Shown piece after piece: positions 14,031 to 22,157 of a stretch of DNA of 40,714 bases. Numbering within the stretch: position 1 is the first letter of the stretch; each line of letters starts with the position of its first letter. The stretch is from the NCBI GenBank assembly GCA_017534595.1, contig JAFXVY010000012.1, forward strand, positions 1 to 40,714. Reading direction: 5' to 3'. The notes under the pieces are model-generated. The model saw nothing but the letters and a program-made list of their open reading frames with translations. It did not search any database and was not told where the DNA came from. The DNA comes from Ruminococcus sp. Its GTDB lineage: Bacteria > Bacillota > Clostridia > Oscillospirales > Ruminococcaceae. The position numbers were made by a program, and so were the translations under genes.

Positions 14031-15326
14031 CTATATTCGCTCTTTTGCGCCCTCCGAGAGCCCTTTTACGGCGTTCTGGCGGGCTTTGACATAGGATACG
14101 AGGTAGAGTGAGCCGGCTATGAGGGTGACGGCTCCGGGACGGGCGGATATGACCGAGGATATGATCCGGGTGATCTCCCCCTGCGACAAGACTGCGTGTC
14201 CGCCCGCTTTGCGGATGATCTCCGCGAGGTCTGAGGCGGGGATATCCCTGTCCGAGAAGCCGCTGACGGGGTAAAACTCTGTCACATGGGGCAGGAGGTT
14301 GGCTATCGCCTCGGCGGCGTTCTTGTCGGTGTGCATACCGATAACGCAGCAGACTTCCCTGCCGGCGTTCTGAGCCAGCAGAGCCGCGAGGGCGGCGGTG
14401 CCGTCGGGGTTATGGGAGCCGTCGAGGATGACGTCCGGGTCCCGGGAGATGAGCTCGGTGCGGCCGCAAAGCCTTGCCCGGGCGATACCGGTGCGGATAT
14501 CATCATCGGAGACCGGGAGCTCCGCTTTTATAAGGCGCAGCGCTTCAATGACGGTCACGGCGTTGGTGACCTGATGTGCTCCCGCCATGGAGGTGCGGTA
14601 CTCTTTGCCCCTGTAAACGAAGCGGCTGCCGGTGAGGTCGGAGTAAAGCACCCGGCAGAGGGTCATATCGGGGATCACGAGCCTTGAGCCCTCCCGGGCG
14701 GCCTTGCGGCGGAATACGGCCCCGGCATCCTCCGGGGCTCCCGCCGAGAGCACGCAGGGGCGTCCCGGCTTGATTATGCCGGCCTTCTGAAAGGCTATCT
14801 CTGCGACGGTGCTGCCGAGTATGGCGGTATGGTCGAGGCCTATGGAGCCGATGACCGAGCAGAGCGGCGCTTCGATGATATTGGTGCTGTCAAGGAGGCC
14901 TCCGAGCCCGGCCTCGAGGACGACGACGTCGCAGCCCTGTCTTGCGAACCACACAAAGGCTGCCGCCTGTGTGACCTCGAACTGGGTGATGCTGTCACGG
15001 TCGGGGCTCTGCTCAAGCAGCGGCGAGAGCTCGTCCATAAGGGCGTCAAGCGCCCCTGCGGGGATATTCACGCCGTTTATGCGGATGCGGTCATAAAATG
15101 TGAGGATATAGGGCGAGGTGAACAGGCCGGTCTTATACCCGGCGGCGCAGAGGGTCTCCGAGAGCATTTCGGCTATCGAGCCCTTGCCGTTGGTGCCGGC
15201 GATATGGATAAAGCGCAGCTTATCCTGCGGCCTGCCCAGCAGCTCAAGCAGCCGGCCTATACGCGAAAGGTCGGTCACGGGCTTGCCGAAGCGCGAAAAC
15301 GTTGAAATATAGGTCACGGCGTCCAT
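14031..15326 (-). CDS. folC: Folylpolyglutamate synthase / dihydrofolate synthase
   Basis: Adds glutamate to dihydropteroate or folates with ATP, retaining folates in the cell. The 431-residue product has the Mur-ligase-like P-loop HIAGTNGKGS (41-50), the omega-type loop TSPYILTFYDRIRINGVNI, GLGGLLDSTNI, GLDHTAILG and DGSHNPDG near 290, with a C-terminal domain. The start is the ATG at 15326, seven bases after AGGAG; an upstream Met lies in repeat DNA. The 148-base gap to the next gene is repeat copy 3 plus a terminator, so it is probably not co-transcribed with the ThrH-like gene. Confidence in the family is high. Confidence 0.94.
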   Translation of the reverse strand: MDAVTYISTFSRFGKPVTDLSRIGRLLELLGRPQDKLRFIHIAGTNGKGSIAEMLSETLCAAGYKTGLFTSPYILTFYDRIRINGVNIPAGALDALMDELSPLLEQSPDRDSITQFEVTQAAAFVWFARQGCDVVVLEAGLGGLLDSTNIIEAPLCSVIGSIGLDHTAILGSTVAEIAFQKAGIIKPGRPCVLSAGAPEDAGAVFRRKAAREGSRLVIPDMTLCRVLYSDLTGSRFVYRGKEYRTSMAGAHQVTNAVTVIEALRLIKAELPVSDDDIRTGIARARLCGRTELISRDPDVILDGSHNPDGTAALAALLAQNAGREVCCVIGMHTDKNAAEAIANLLPHVTEFYPVSGFSDRDIPASDLAEIIRKAGGHAVLSQGEITRIISSVISARPGAVTLIAGSLYLVSYVKARQNAVKGLSEGAKERI

Positions 15327-15339
15327 TTCACACTCTCCT

Positions 15340-15441
15340 TGTGAATAATTGACAGTTGACAAATAAAGGCATCCGCTGCGCGGACGGATCAAAAATCATC
15401 GCCGCAGGCGGTACCTCAATTATTCATTTTTCATTGTTGAA
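15340..15441. repeat. Dispersed repeat, copy 3
   Basis: AATTGACAGTTGACAA, the inverted-repeat core TCCGCTGCGCGGACGGATC (15372-15390, found reversed at 4313-4331) and GCCGCAGGCGG are followed by CAATTATTCATTTTTCATTG. The same order of simple tail, hairpin, tail is seen at 5500-5565 and 37650-37750. It lies in the 5' region of folC. Confidence 0.65.
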
Positions 15442-15472
15442 AAAAAGGCGCCGCAAAAGCGGCGCCTTTTTT
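15442..15472 (-). terminator. Terminator of the ThrH-type gene
   Basis: AAAAAGGCGCCGC / GCGGCGCCTTTTTT, loop AAAA. It is palindromic, and lies two bases after the stop codon of the minus-strand gene. Confidence 0.85.
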
Positions 15473-15474
15473 GA

Positions 15475-16083
15475 TCAGCATATTGCGCCCTTGATGGCTG
15501 CAAGCAGCTCGTCGTAGGTCTCAAAGGCGGAGAGATCGGGGTTCTCGGCCTTGATGGAATCGGTGCTCTTGAACAGGAACCCGGCCTTGCTGGCACGGAT
15601 CATGCCGAGGTCGTTGTGGCTGTCGCCGGCGGCTACGGTCTCGTAGCCGATAGACTGCAGCGCCTTGACGGTGGTGAGCTTGGACTTATCGACTCTCATC
15701 TTATAGCCGGTGATCTCGCCGTTTTCGCCTACTTCAAGGGTGTTGCAGAAGATAGTCGGCATACCGAGCTTCTTCATGAGAGGACCGGCGAACTGGGTAA
15801 AGGTGTCCGACAGGATGATGACCTGGCAGCAGCTTCTGAGCTCGTCAAGGAACTCCTTGGCACCGGGCATCGGATCGATCTTGGCGATGGTCTCCTGGAT
15901 CTCCCTGAGGCCGAGGCCGTGCTCCTTGAGGATAGCGATACGGTACTTCATGAGCTTATCGTAATCGGGCTCGTCACGGGTGGTCCTTCTGAGCTCGGGG
16001 ATGCCGCTCGCCTCGGCGAACGCGATCCAGATCTCGGGAACAAGGACTCCCTCGAGGTCGAGACAGGTGATATACATTGACAT
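15475..16083 (-). CDS. thrH: ThrH-type phosphoserine phosphatase / homoserine phosphotransferase (HAD family)
   Basis: Close in pattern to ThrH, which dephosphorylates phosphoserine and can pass the phosphate to homoserine. The 203-residue protein has HAD motif I CLDLEGVLVPEIWIAFAE (Asp9 nucleophile, Glu in place of the second Asp), motif II ILSDTF, a Lys near 145, and motif III-like AAGDSHNDLGM. DLEG instead of DxDG at motif I is a ThrH trait. The ATG at 16083 has GGAGG seven bases ahead. It is transcribed divergently from rimO, from a strong promoter (16135-16163), and is followed by its own terminator. No serine or threonine genes lie near. Confidence 0.9.
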   Translation of the reverse strand: MSMYITCLDLEGVLVPEIWIAFAEASGIPELRRTTRDEPDYDKLMKYRIAILKEHGLGLREIQETIAKIDPMPGAKEFLDELRSCCQVIILSDTFTQFAGPLMKKLGMPTIFCNTLEVGENGEITGYKMRVDKSKLTTVKALQSIGYETVAAGDSHNDLGMIRASKAGFLFKSTDSIKAENPDLSAFETYDELLAAIKGAIC

Positions 16084-16134
16084 AGTGATTCCTCCGTTTT
16101 TTGATTTTACCGCCCGCAATAACGGGTCAAACAC

Positions 16135-16163
16135 AGTATAGCACAAATATCCCGAATAATCAA
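16135..16163 (-). promoter_or_regulatory. SigA-type promoter of the ThrH-type gene
   Basis: Minus strand: TTGATT (16163-16158), 17-base spacer ending TGTGC, TATACT (16140-16135). The ATG lies 51 bases downstream. Confidence 0.75.
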
Positions 16164-16176
16164 GCCCCGGAGACCA

Positions 16177-16214
16177 CTTTTTTGCAGGAGGTATGCGGGC
16201 ATCCTGCAAAAAAG
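16177..16214. promoter_or_regulatory. Long palindrome between divergent promoters
   Basis: CTTTTTTGCAGGA (16177-16189) and TCCTGCAAAAAAG (16202-16214) form a 13-bp perfect inverted repeat around a 12-base loop. It lies between the thrH and rimO promoters. It may be a protein-binding site or a fossil terminator; there is no gene ending here. Confidence 0.4.
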
Positions 16215-16255
16215 CGACACCGGCGCCGTTTCAACATTTATTTACAACAATGCTC

Positions 16256-16284
16256 TTGACATTCTTATTAAAAAGTGAGATAAT
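16256..16284 (+). promoter_or_regulatory. SigA-type promoter of the rimO operon
   Basis: TTGACA (16256-16261) and GATAAT (16279-16284), 17-base spacer. It should drive rimO, pgsA and possibly the genes up to comF. Confidence 0.75.
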
Positions 16285-16335
16285 ATAACAAAGTATGTTC
16301 TGACGCGGGCTTCTGCCCTTCGGAGGTGACGGATA

Positions 16336-17664
16336 ATGGCAACAAGAGTCGGGATGGTCTCGCTCGGGTGCGCAAAAAATCAGATAGATGCCGAAAGGAT
16401 GCTCTTCACGCTGCGGCAGGAGGGCTTTGAGCTGGTGGCGGACGCTGCTCTGGCGGATGTTGTCATCATCAACACCTGCGGGTTCATCGAGTCGGCGAAG
16501 CAGGAGGCTATCGACACTATCCTCGAGTTCTGCACTTTAAAGCAGGAGGGCAGGATAAAAGCCGTTATCTGCACCGGCTGCCTCGCGGAGAGATACCGCG
16601 ACGAGGTGATGAAGGAGATCCCCGAGCTTGACGCAGTGGTCGGCATAGGCCGCAACAGCGAGATAGCTGAGATAATAAGAGACATATATGCGGGCAGTGA
16701 GGCGCTCTGCGCGTTCGGCGACAAGGAGTCGCTCGACCTCGAGGGCGGAAGGATCGTTTCGACCCAGCCCTTCACCGCCTATTTAAAGATAGCCGAGGGC
16801 TGCGACAACTGCTGCACCTTCTGCGCGATACCTCTCATCAGGGGACGGTTCCGCAGCAGGCGGCAGGAGGATATCCTTGCCGAGGCAAGGTGGCTGGCAG
16901 CGAGCGGAGTGACCGAGATAGTCGTCATAGCGCAGGACACCACGCGCTACGGCGAGGACATCTACGGCGAGCCGAGGCTGGCGGAGCTGCTGCGTGAGCT
17001 TTGCAGGATAGACGGCATCCGCTGGATACGCACCCTTTACGCATACCCCGAGCGTATAACCGACGGGCTGCTCGATGTGATAGCCTCGGAGGATAAGCTC
17101 GTTAAGTACCTTGACATACCGATACAGCACTGCAGCGCGGAGATCCTTCGCCGGATGAACCGCAGCGGCAGCAGGGACGGGCTCGAGGCTCTGATAAAAA
17201 AGATCAGAGAGAGGATCCCGGGGATAGTGCTGCGAACCACCGTTATGACCGGCTTCCCGGGGGAGACGGAGGAGCAGTTCACCGAGCTGTGTCAGTTCGT
17301 GAAGGATATGAAGTTTGAAAGGCTCGGCTGCTTCGCCTATTCCGCCGAGGAGGGTACTCCCGCTGCGGATTTCGAAGATCAGGTGCCGATAAAGATCAAG
17401 GAGAAGCGCAGCGAGATCATCATGGAGGAGCAGATGTTCATCTCCGACCGGTTCAACGAGTCGATGATCGGCAGGGAGCTCGAGGTAGTCACCGAGGGCT
17501 TTGACCGCTACGCCGAGTGCTGGTTCGGGCGGAGCGCCATGGATGCTCCCGAGATAGACGGCAAGGTCTTCTTCGAGAGCGACAGAAAGCTCGCCGAGGG
17601 AGAGTATGTCACCGTCAGGATCGACGATGTGATGGACTACGACCTCATCGGAACGAGACTTTGA
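16336..17664 (+). CDS. rimO: Ribosomal protein uS12 methylthiotransferase
   Basis: Radical-SAM enzyme that methylthiolates an aspartate of ribosomal protein S12. The 442-residue product has the N-terminal MTTase domain with cluster cysteines C12 (SLGCAKNQID), C48 (NTCGF) and C82 (CTGC). The radical SAM site is C156-x3-C160-x2-C163 within CDNCCTFCAIP. RGRFRSR and TTVMTGFPGE follow, and a C-terminal TRAM domain ends the protein. GGAGG lies nine bases before the ATG. MiaB-like relatives share the layout, but the SLGCAKNQID start and RGRFRSR are RimO traits. pgsA follows 38 bases on, a pairing common in Firmicutes. Confidence 0.95.
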   Translation: MATRVGMVSLGCAKNQIDAERMLFTLRQEGFELVADAALADVVIINTCGFIESAKQEAIDTILEFCTLKQEGRIKAVICTGCLAERYRDEVMKEIPELDAVVGIGRNSEIAEIIRDIYAGSEALCAFGDKESLDLEGGRIVSTQPFTAYLKIAEGCDNCCTFCAIPLIRGRFRSRRQEDILAEARWLAASGVTEIVVIAQDTTRYGEDIYGEPRLAELLRELCRIDGIRWIRTLYAYPERITDGLLDVIASEDKLVKYLDIPIQHCSAEILRRMNRSGSRDGLEALIKKIRERIPGIVLRTTVMTGFPGETEEQFTELCQFVKDMKFERLGCFAYSAEEGTPAADFEDQVPIKIKEKRSEIIMEEQMFISDRFNESMIGRELEVVTEGFDRYAECWFGRSAMDAPEIDGKVFFESDRKLAEGEYVTVRIDDVMDYDLIGTRL

Positions 17665-17702
17665 TAAAACAGTTGAATCTGTGACCGAAAGGACCGGATA
17701 TT

Positions 17703-18281
17703 ATGAATCTGCCTAACAAGCTGACGGTGCTGAGAGTTCTGCTCATACCGTTCTTCCTGGTGTTTATACTGCTCTACGAGATACCGCACCACATGGTCTG
17801 GGCGCTTGCGGTATACTGTCTGGCGAGCGTTACCGATTTCCTTGACGGCAAGCTGGCAAGGATGAACAATCAGGTGACGACCTTCGGAAAGTTCCTCGAT
17901 CCGCTGGCGGATAAGCTGCTGGTAATGACGGCGCTGATCTGCTTCACGTTTGAGAGACTGATAGACCCCGTGGCGGTGATAATCATACTCTCGAGAGAGT
18001 TTATGGTAACAGGTCTGAGGCTCGTCTGCGCAGGTGAGGGCGTGGTCGTTGCAGCAGGCATCTGGGGCAAGCTCAAAACGGCGTTCACCATGCTGGCTCA
18101 GATCGCCATTATGGTGATGCAGATAATCGAGCCCGCTCAGAAGGGCAGCCCCGATCTCAACTGGGGCTCGACGATCTTCCTTGTGAACGAGGCGCTGATC
18201 TGGATCGCCGTGATCCTGACCGTGATCTCGGGCGGGATATATCTCAAGGCATACTGGAAGTATATTGATTCCAGCAAATAA
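17703..18281 (+). CDS. pgsA: CDP-diacylglycerol--glycerol-3-phosphate 3-phosphatidyltransferase
   Basis: Makes phosphatidylglycerol phosphate at the membrane, the committed step to phosphatidylglycerol and cardiolipin. The 192-residue protein has several helices and the CDP-alcohol phosphotransferase motif in full: D45-x2-D48-G-x2-A-R53-x8-G62-x3-D66-x3-D70. The N-terminus NLPNKLTVLRVLLIP is typical. It sits in the rimO run. cls, further along the window, would use its product, and the LTA-synthase-like gene at 22158 may use phosphatidylglycerol as donor; that link is an inference. Confidence 0.95.
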   Translation: MNLPNKLTVLRVLLIPFFLVFILLYEIPHHMVWALAVYCLASVTDFLDGKLARMNNQVTTFGKFLDPLADKLLVMTALICFTFERLIDPVAVIIILSREFMVTGLRLVCAGEGVVVAAGIWGKLKTAFTMLAQIAIMVMQIIEPAQKGSPDLNWGSTIFLVNEALIWIAVILTVISGGIYLKAYWKYIDSSK

Positions 18282-18325
18282 AACAAAAGAAAAATGACCC
18301 ATAGCATACAAAAGGGGGAAGTTGT

Positions 18326-18913
18326 ATGGGACTGAGTCTGCAGCTGCGCGAGAGTATCCAGGAGCTGCTTTTCACCGACAAGTACGAGACCGATGATTCG
18401 GAGCTGCTGATAGAGCGGAGGTTCGCAAAGAAAAATCCGCTTGCGCTCAATCCGAGGATGCCCAATCCGCTGTTCAAGAGGATAACTCATCTTATGGGTG
18501 AGCATCTTGATTTTGCGGAACTGAGGGATCTCTACTTTTCGGCAGAGCTCGGGGAGGGAGTCGTCATGGTGTTCCCGTTCAAGGACACCGAGTATTTCAT
18601 GGCGCTCGACCTTCACCGCGACAGGCTCGAGAAAAGCGACGCCGTTACTTTGGCGATATACTGCGATGCAAGAAAATACGTGCTTCTGCACGAGCTGTTC
18701 GAGCTCTTGCAGAAAAACTCCGAGCAGGATTTCAAGCCGCCGCTCAACGACGCGCCGCTGGTAAAGGCAGTGCTGGAGTCGGACGGGAAATATGTCTTCT
18801 ATAAGGGGGACAGGATACCCGTGGCGAGCAAGGCTCTGCTCGATAGGATCCGCAAGCAGCCCGGCAATGCCAGGGCCGACGCTTCGGAGGACATAAACGG
18901 AGATTATAATTAG
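18326..18913 (+). CDS. Cytosolic protein of unknown function
   Basis: I do not recognise this 195-residue protein. It has no signal peptide or membrane helix. The N-terminal half is basic (ERRFAKKNPLALNPRMPNP) and the centre is strand-like (GVVMVFPFKDTEYFMALDLH). The C-terminal part holds helices (VLLHELFELLQKNS) and ends in a polar tail. No catalytic motif is visible. GGGGGAAG precedes the ATG. It lies in a plus-strand run between pgsA (44 bases upstream) and cysS (60 bases downstream, past a hairpin). Codon use matches the neighbours, so it is a real gene. Confidence 0.65.
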   Translation: MGLSLQLRESIQELLFTDKYETDDSELLIERRFAKKNPLALNPRMPNPLFKRITHLMGEHLDFAELRDLYFSAELGEGVVMVFPFKDTEYFMALDLHRDRLEKSDAVTLAIYCDARKYVLLHELFELLQKNSEQDFKPPLNDAPLVKAVLESDGKYVFYKGDRIPVASKALLDRIRKQPGNARADASEDINGDYN

Positions 18914-18919
18914 TGCTGC

Positions 18920-18947
18920 GCTTTCCGACGCGGATGCGTCGGAAAGC
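18920..18947. promoter_or_regulatory. Strong hairpin in the cysS leader
   Basis: GCTTTCCGACGC / GCGTCGGAAAGC, loop GGAT: a perfect 12-bp stem ending 26 bases before the cysS ATG. TGCTTGTTT follows, so it may be a partial terminator or an mRNA stabiliser. No T-box features are seen. Confidence 0.45.
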
Positions 18948-18973
18948 TGCTTGTTTGAAAGGAGAAAGCTCTG

Positions 18974-20386
18974 ATGAAGCTTTATAATTCGCTGAGCCAC
19001 AAGGAAGAGGAGTTCGTGCCCAACGAGCCCGGAAAGGTGTCGATGTACACCTGCGGGCCGACAGTTTACCATTTTGCGCATATCGGCAACCTCCGCAGCT
19101 ACATCATGGAGGATGTGCTCGAGAAGTATCTGAGATATGTGGGGTACGACGTTAAGAGGGTAATGAACATCACCGACGTGGGGCACCTGACCTCCGACGG
19201 AGATACCGGCGACGACAAGATGCTCAAGGGCGCAAAGCGCGAGCACAAGACTGTTATGGAGATCGCCGAGTTCTACACCAACGCCTTCTTTGAGGACTGC
19301 CGCAAGCTCAACATCAAAACTCCGGACGTGGTCGAGCCCGCGACCCACTGCATCGACGAGTTCATCAGGGTGATAAGCTCGCTGATCGGGAAGGGCTACG
19401 CCTACGAGGCCGGCGGCAACATCTACTTCGACACCTCCAAGCTGAGCAAGTACTATGTGTTCGGCGAGCTTTCGGAGGAGGATCTTGAGGTCGGCGTGCG
19501 CGAGGGCGTGGAGGCCGACGGAAACAAGAAGAACAAGGCCGATTTCGTGCTCTGGTTCACAAAGTCCAAGTTCGACGATCAGGAGCTCAAGTGGGAGAGC
19601 CCGTGGGGGCTCGGCTACCCCGGCTGGCATATAGAGTGCAGCTGCATCTCGATGAAGCATCTCGGCGAGAAGCTCGATCTTCACTGCGGCGGCATAGACA
19701 ATCAGTTCCCGCACCACACCAACGAGATCGCGCAGTCCGAGGCTTTTCTCGGGCACAAGTGGTGCAATTACTGGTTCCATGTTCATCATCTGAATACCCT
19801 TTCGGGGAAGATGTCCAAGTCAAAGGGCGAGTTCCTGACTGTATCGCTGCTTGAGGAAAAGGGCTTTGCACCGGTGGTATACAGGTTCTTCTGCCTGCAG
19901 TCCCATTACCGAAAGAGCCTTGTGTTCTCCTGGGAGAACCTTGAGAACGCAAAACAGGCCTACGACAAGCTCGTTGCCCGCATCGCGGCACTGATACCCG
20001 AGGCGAAGGGCGAGGCGGACAAGGAAGCCTTTGAGCGTATCCGCGCCGACTTCACCGCCGCCATGGACGACGATATCAACACATCCAACGCCGTGACCGC
20101 GGTATACAATGTGTTCAAGGCGGATACCGACGCTGCGACGAAGCTCGCTCTGCTCGACGATTACGACAGAGTGCTCTCCCTCGATCTTACCGAGAGCGCA
20201 AAGAAGCTGATCGCTCAGCAGCAGAATACAGACATCCCCGCCGAGGTCGCCGAGCTGGTGGCACAGCGCAAGGAAGCCCGCGCCGCCAAGGATTTCGCCC
20301 TTGCGGACGAGCTCAGAGACAGGATCGCGGAGCTGGGATATGTGATCCGCGAGACGAGGCAGGGCACAGAGATAACCAAGAAATAA
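18974..20386 (+). CDS. cysS: Cysteine-tRNA ligase
   Basis: Charges tRNA-Cys with cysteine; class I, cytosolic. The 470-residue length is normal. The zinc ligand C27 in MYTCGPTVY is followed by HIGN (36-39, in place of HIGH). GWHIECS and the GGIDNQFPHHTNEIAQSEA stretch carry the other zinc residues, and KMSKSKG lies near residue 280. GAAAGGAG precedes the ATG. The C-terminal anticodon-binding part ends in DFALADELRDRIAELGYVI, as is usual. Twelve bases separate it from the cyclophilin gene. Confidence 0.96.
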   Translation: MKLYNSLSHKEEEFVPNEPGKVSMYTCGPTVYHFAHIGNLRSYIMEDVLEKYLRYVGYDVKRVMNITDVGHLTSDGDTGDDKMLKGAKREHKTVMEIAEFYTNAFFEDCRKLNIKTPDVVEPATHCIDEFIRVISSLIGKGYAYEAGGNIYFDTSKLSKYYVFGELSEEDLEVGVREGVEADGNKKNKADFVLWFTKSKFDDQELKWESPWGLGYPGWHIECSCISMKHLGEKLDLHCGGIDNQFPHHTNEIAQSEAFLGHKWCNYWFHVHHLNTLSGKMSKSKGEFLTVSLLEEKGFAPVVYRFFCLQSHYRKSLVFSWENLENAKQAYDKLVARIAALIPEAKGEADKEAFERIRADFTAAMDDDINTSNAVTAVYNVFKADTDAATKLALLDDYDRVLSLDLTESAKKLIAQQQNTDIPAEVAELVAQRKEARAAKDFALADELRDRIAELGYVIRETRQGTEITKK

Positions 20387-20398
20387 CAGGAGACAGCT

Positions 20399-21286
20399 AT
20401 GAATTACAACCGTATGGGGGGCGACCCCTTCAGACAGAACAAGATGCGCTTCTACTTCAAGTTCTCGATGATAGCCTTTGTCATCGTGATCGGAGTGGTG
20501 ATCTTCATGCTCATCTTCCGTGCAAACAACTCCACAAAGATCGACTACTCGCAATCGACCTTCGTGCAGTACGAGACGCCTGCGGACAGTGCGCCGGTGG
20601 TGGTCTTCGAGACCACGGAGGGCACCTTCAAGGCGGTGCTTTTCGAGGAGGAGGCTCCCGAGTACGTCAAGTATTTCAAGGATCTGGTGGCTAAGGGGTA
20701 CTTCGACAACACCTATGTCTGCACAATCCTGCGCAGCGGGAGCGTTACCGGAGGCTTCATCGGCGGCAGCAAGACCAAGGACGGCCTCCAGAACGACGAT
20801 ACCGATATGGAGATGACAAACATCGAGGTCTCGCCGAACCTCCTGCCGACGACGGGAGCGATAGGCTCTCTCGTGAAGCAGGGCGGCTCCTTCTCAAGCT
20901 CGAAGGCAGGCAGCGTGTTCACCGTGTTTGACGATGTGGTGAACATCGAGGAGCTCAGGGCGCAGAACGCCGAGGACAAGAACGGCTATGCCCGCGTCTG
21001 CGGCATCTTCGAGAAATACGGCGGGATACCCAACTACCTGCAGCTTTACACTATCTTCGCGCAGGTCTACGACGGGTGGGATACGGTAAAGAAGATCGAC
21101 TCTTACAGGATCGTCGGCGAGGATCTTCCCGACGACGACGAGAACAAGAGCTATCAGCCCGAGAAGGAGATACTCATCACCCGTGCTTATCTCTCGACCT
21201 ACGGCGAGCAGAAGCAGAACGGCTACAACATACCCCTGAAGGATCAGTCGGCAGTCTCCTCCGAGGCGGAGAGCAAGGCCTCCTGA
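20399..21286 (+). CDS. Membrane-anchored cyclophilin-like protein, probably inactive
   Basis: A cyclophilin fold tethered to the membrane. One helix (about 21-42) is followed by an extracytoplasmic cyclophilin-like region of about 220 residues: VVVFETTEGTFKAVLFEEEA, then FTVFDD and YDGWDTVKKID near the end. The usual FHRVIPGFMIQGGD loop is replaced by a sequence with YVCTILRSGSVTGGFIGG, so the catalytic Arg and Gln appear lost. It therefore probably binds rather than isomerises. It may help envelope protein folding; the partner is unknown. It is co-transcribed with cysS (12 bases apart) and shares its codon style. Confidence 0.75.
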   Translation: MNYNRMGGDPFRQNKMRFYFKFSMIAFVIVIGVVIFMLIFRANNSTKIDYSQSTFVQYETPADSAPVVVFETTEGTFKAVLFEEEAPEYVKYFKDLVAKGYFDNTYVCTILRSGSVTGGFIGGSKTKDGLQNDDTDMEMTNIEVSPNLLPTTGAIGSLVKQGGSFSSSKAGSVFTVFDDVVNIEELRAQNAEDKNGYARVCGIFEKYGGIPNYLQLYTIFAQVYDGWDTVKKIDSYRIVGEDLPDDDENKSYQPEKEILITRAYLSTYGEQKQNGYNIPLKDQSAVSSEAESKAS

Positions 21287-21294
21287 CCCGTGCA

Positions 21295-21326
21295 AGCGCC
21301 TTCCCCCGGGACAGGCGCTGTTTGTT
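21295..21326 (+). terminator. Weak terminator between the cyclophilin gene and comF
   Basis: AGCGCCT (21295-21301) and AGGCGCT (21313-21319) form a 7-bp stem followed by GTTTGTTTTG. It could partially end the transcript before comF. Confidence 0.45.
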
Positions 21327-21344
21327 TTGAAAGGAGCCGATACC

Positions 21345-22019
21345 ATGGGCAGGGCTGCCGACTTCATCGCGGATATCTTTTTGCCCAACCGCTGCCCCTG
21401 CTGCGGAGGGTTCATAAAATGGGATGCTCTGCTCTGCGGGAGCTGTCAGGACAGGCTCGTGTACTTCGACAATTCCGACAGCCGCCCGCCGAAGGGCTGC
21501 TCGGCTTCGGTATCGGTGTTTGAGTTCAGGGAGCCCGCAAATCAGGGCATATACGCCCTCAAGGACGGCTGGGGCAGGAATTTCGTAAAGTTCGGCGCGG
21601 GTAAGCTTGCGGAGATACTCTCCGGCAGCGGAGCCGACCTTGTGACCTGCGTGCCAATGGCGAAGAGAAAGCGTGCGGAGAGGGGCTTCGATCAGGCGGA
21701 GCTGATAGGCCGCGAGCTCGCAGAAAGGCTCGGCCTCCCCTTTGATGCGCATATACTCGCCCGGAGGCCTGCGAGCCTCGAACAGCACGCGCTGTCGGGA
21801 GCCGACAGGGAGGAATTTGCCAAAGCGCTGTATTTCATCCCCGAGAAGCACGGCGACGTCTCCGGCAAGAAGCTGCTGCTCGTTGACGATGTGCGCACCA
21901 CCGGCTCGACGCTGTCGGTCTGCGCTTCCCTGCTGCTCGAAACGGGAGCCGCGGAGGTCATCGCCGCGGCGCTCTGCGGGACCGTCCTCGGGGCAGTTGA
22001 CGAAAGCCAAGCGAAATGA
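21345..22019 (+). CDS. comF: ComF-family phosphoribosyltransferase-like protein
   Basis: ComF proteins take part in natural DNA uptake in competent bacteria, and are also kept by non-competent ones. The 224-residue product has an N-terminal zinc ribbon CPCCGG ... CGSCQ, then the PRTase-like fold with CVPMAKRKRAERGFDQAE and the phosphoribosyl loop LLLVDDVRTTGSTL near 180-193. The ATG at 21345 has AAAGGAG eight bases ahead; the TTG at 21327 lacks a site. No other com genes are nearby. The stop codon lies seven bases before a MITE-like element. Confidence 0.9.
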   Translation: MGRAADFIADIFLPNRCPCCGGFIKWDALLCGSCQDRLVYFDNSDSRPPKGCSASVSVFEFREPANQGIYALKDGWGRNFVKFGAGKLAEILSGSGADLVTCVPMAKRKRAERGFDQAELIGRELAERLGLPFDAHILARRPASLEQHALSGADREEFAKALYFIPEKHGDVSGKKLLLVDDVRTTGSTLSVCASLLLETGAAEVIAAALCGTVLGAVDESQAK

Positions 22020-22026
22020 TATCATA

Positions 22027-22122
22027 TAGGCAACACCGCACAACCCACGGCTAAAGCCTCTGCACGTCATCTACTTGCATATTTTTCGTATCTGACGCAC
22101 AGGGGTTGTGCGGTATTGCCTA
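22027..22122. mobile_element. MITE-like element, copy 1
   Basis: About 94 bases bounded by inverted repeats GGCAACACCGCACAACC (left) and GGTTGTGCGGTATTGCC (right), differing at one position, with TA on each side as expected for a TA target duplication. The centre holds AAAGCCTCTGCACGTCATC and TTGCATATTTTTCG. No coding capacity. It lies directly between comF and the sulfatase-fold gene. The same ends recur at 40577 in inverse orientation. Confidence 0.8.
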
Positions 22123-22157
22123 TACTGTGGATAAAAAACATGAAAGCAGAGGAAGTA

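Noticed and set aside
18914-18973. A terminator ending the pgsA transcript
   Set aside because: The hairpin is strong, but the T tract after it is broken, so I list it only as a leader structure.
18137-19789. A 550-codon open frame antisense to pgsA, the unknown gene and cysS
   Set aside because: It crosses three well-supported genes and their gaps.
22027-22122. A small RNA gene in the comF-sulfatase gap
   Set aside because: Matched inverted ends, TA flanks and a second copy at 40577 fit a mobile element better.
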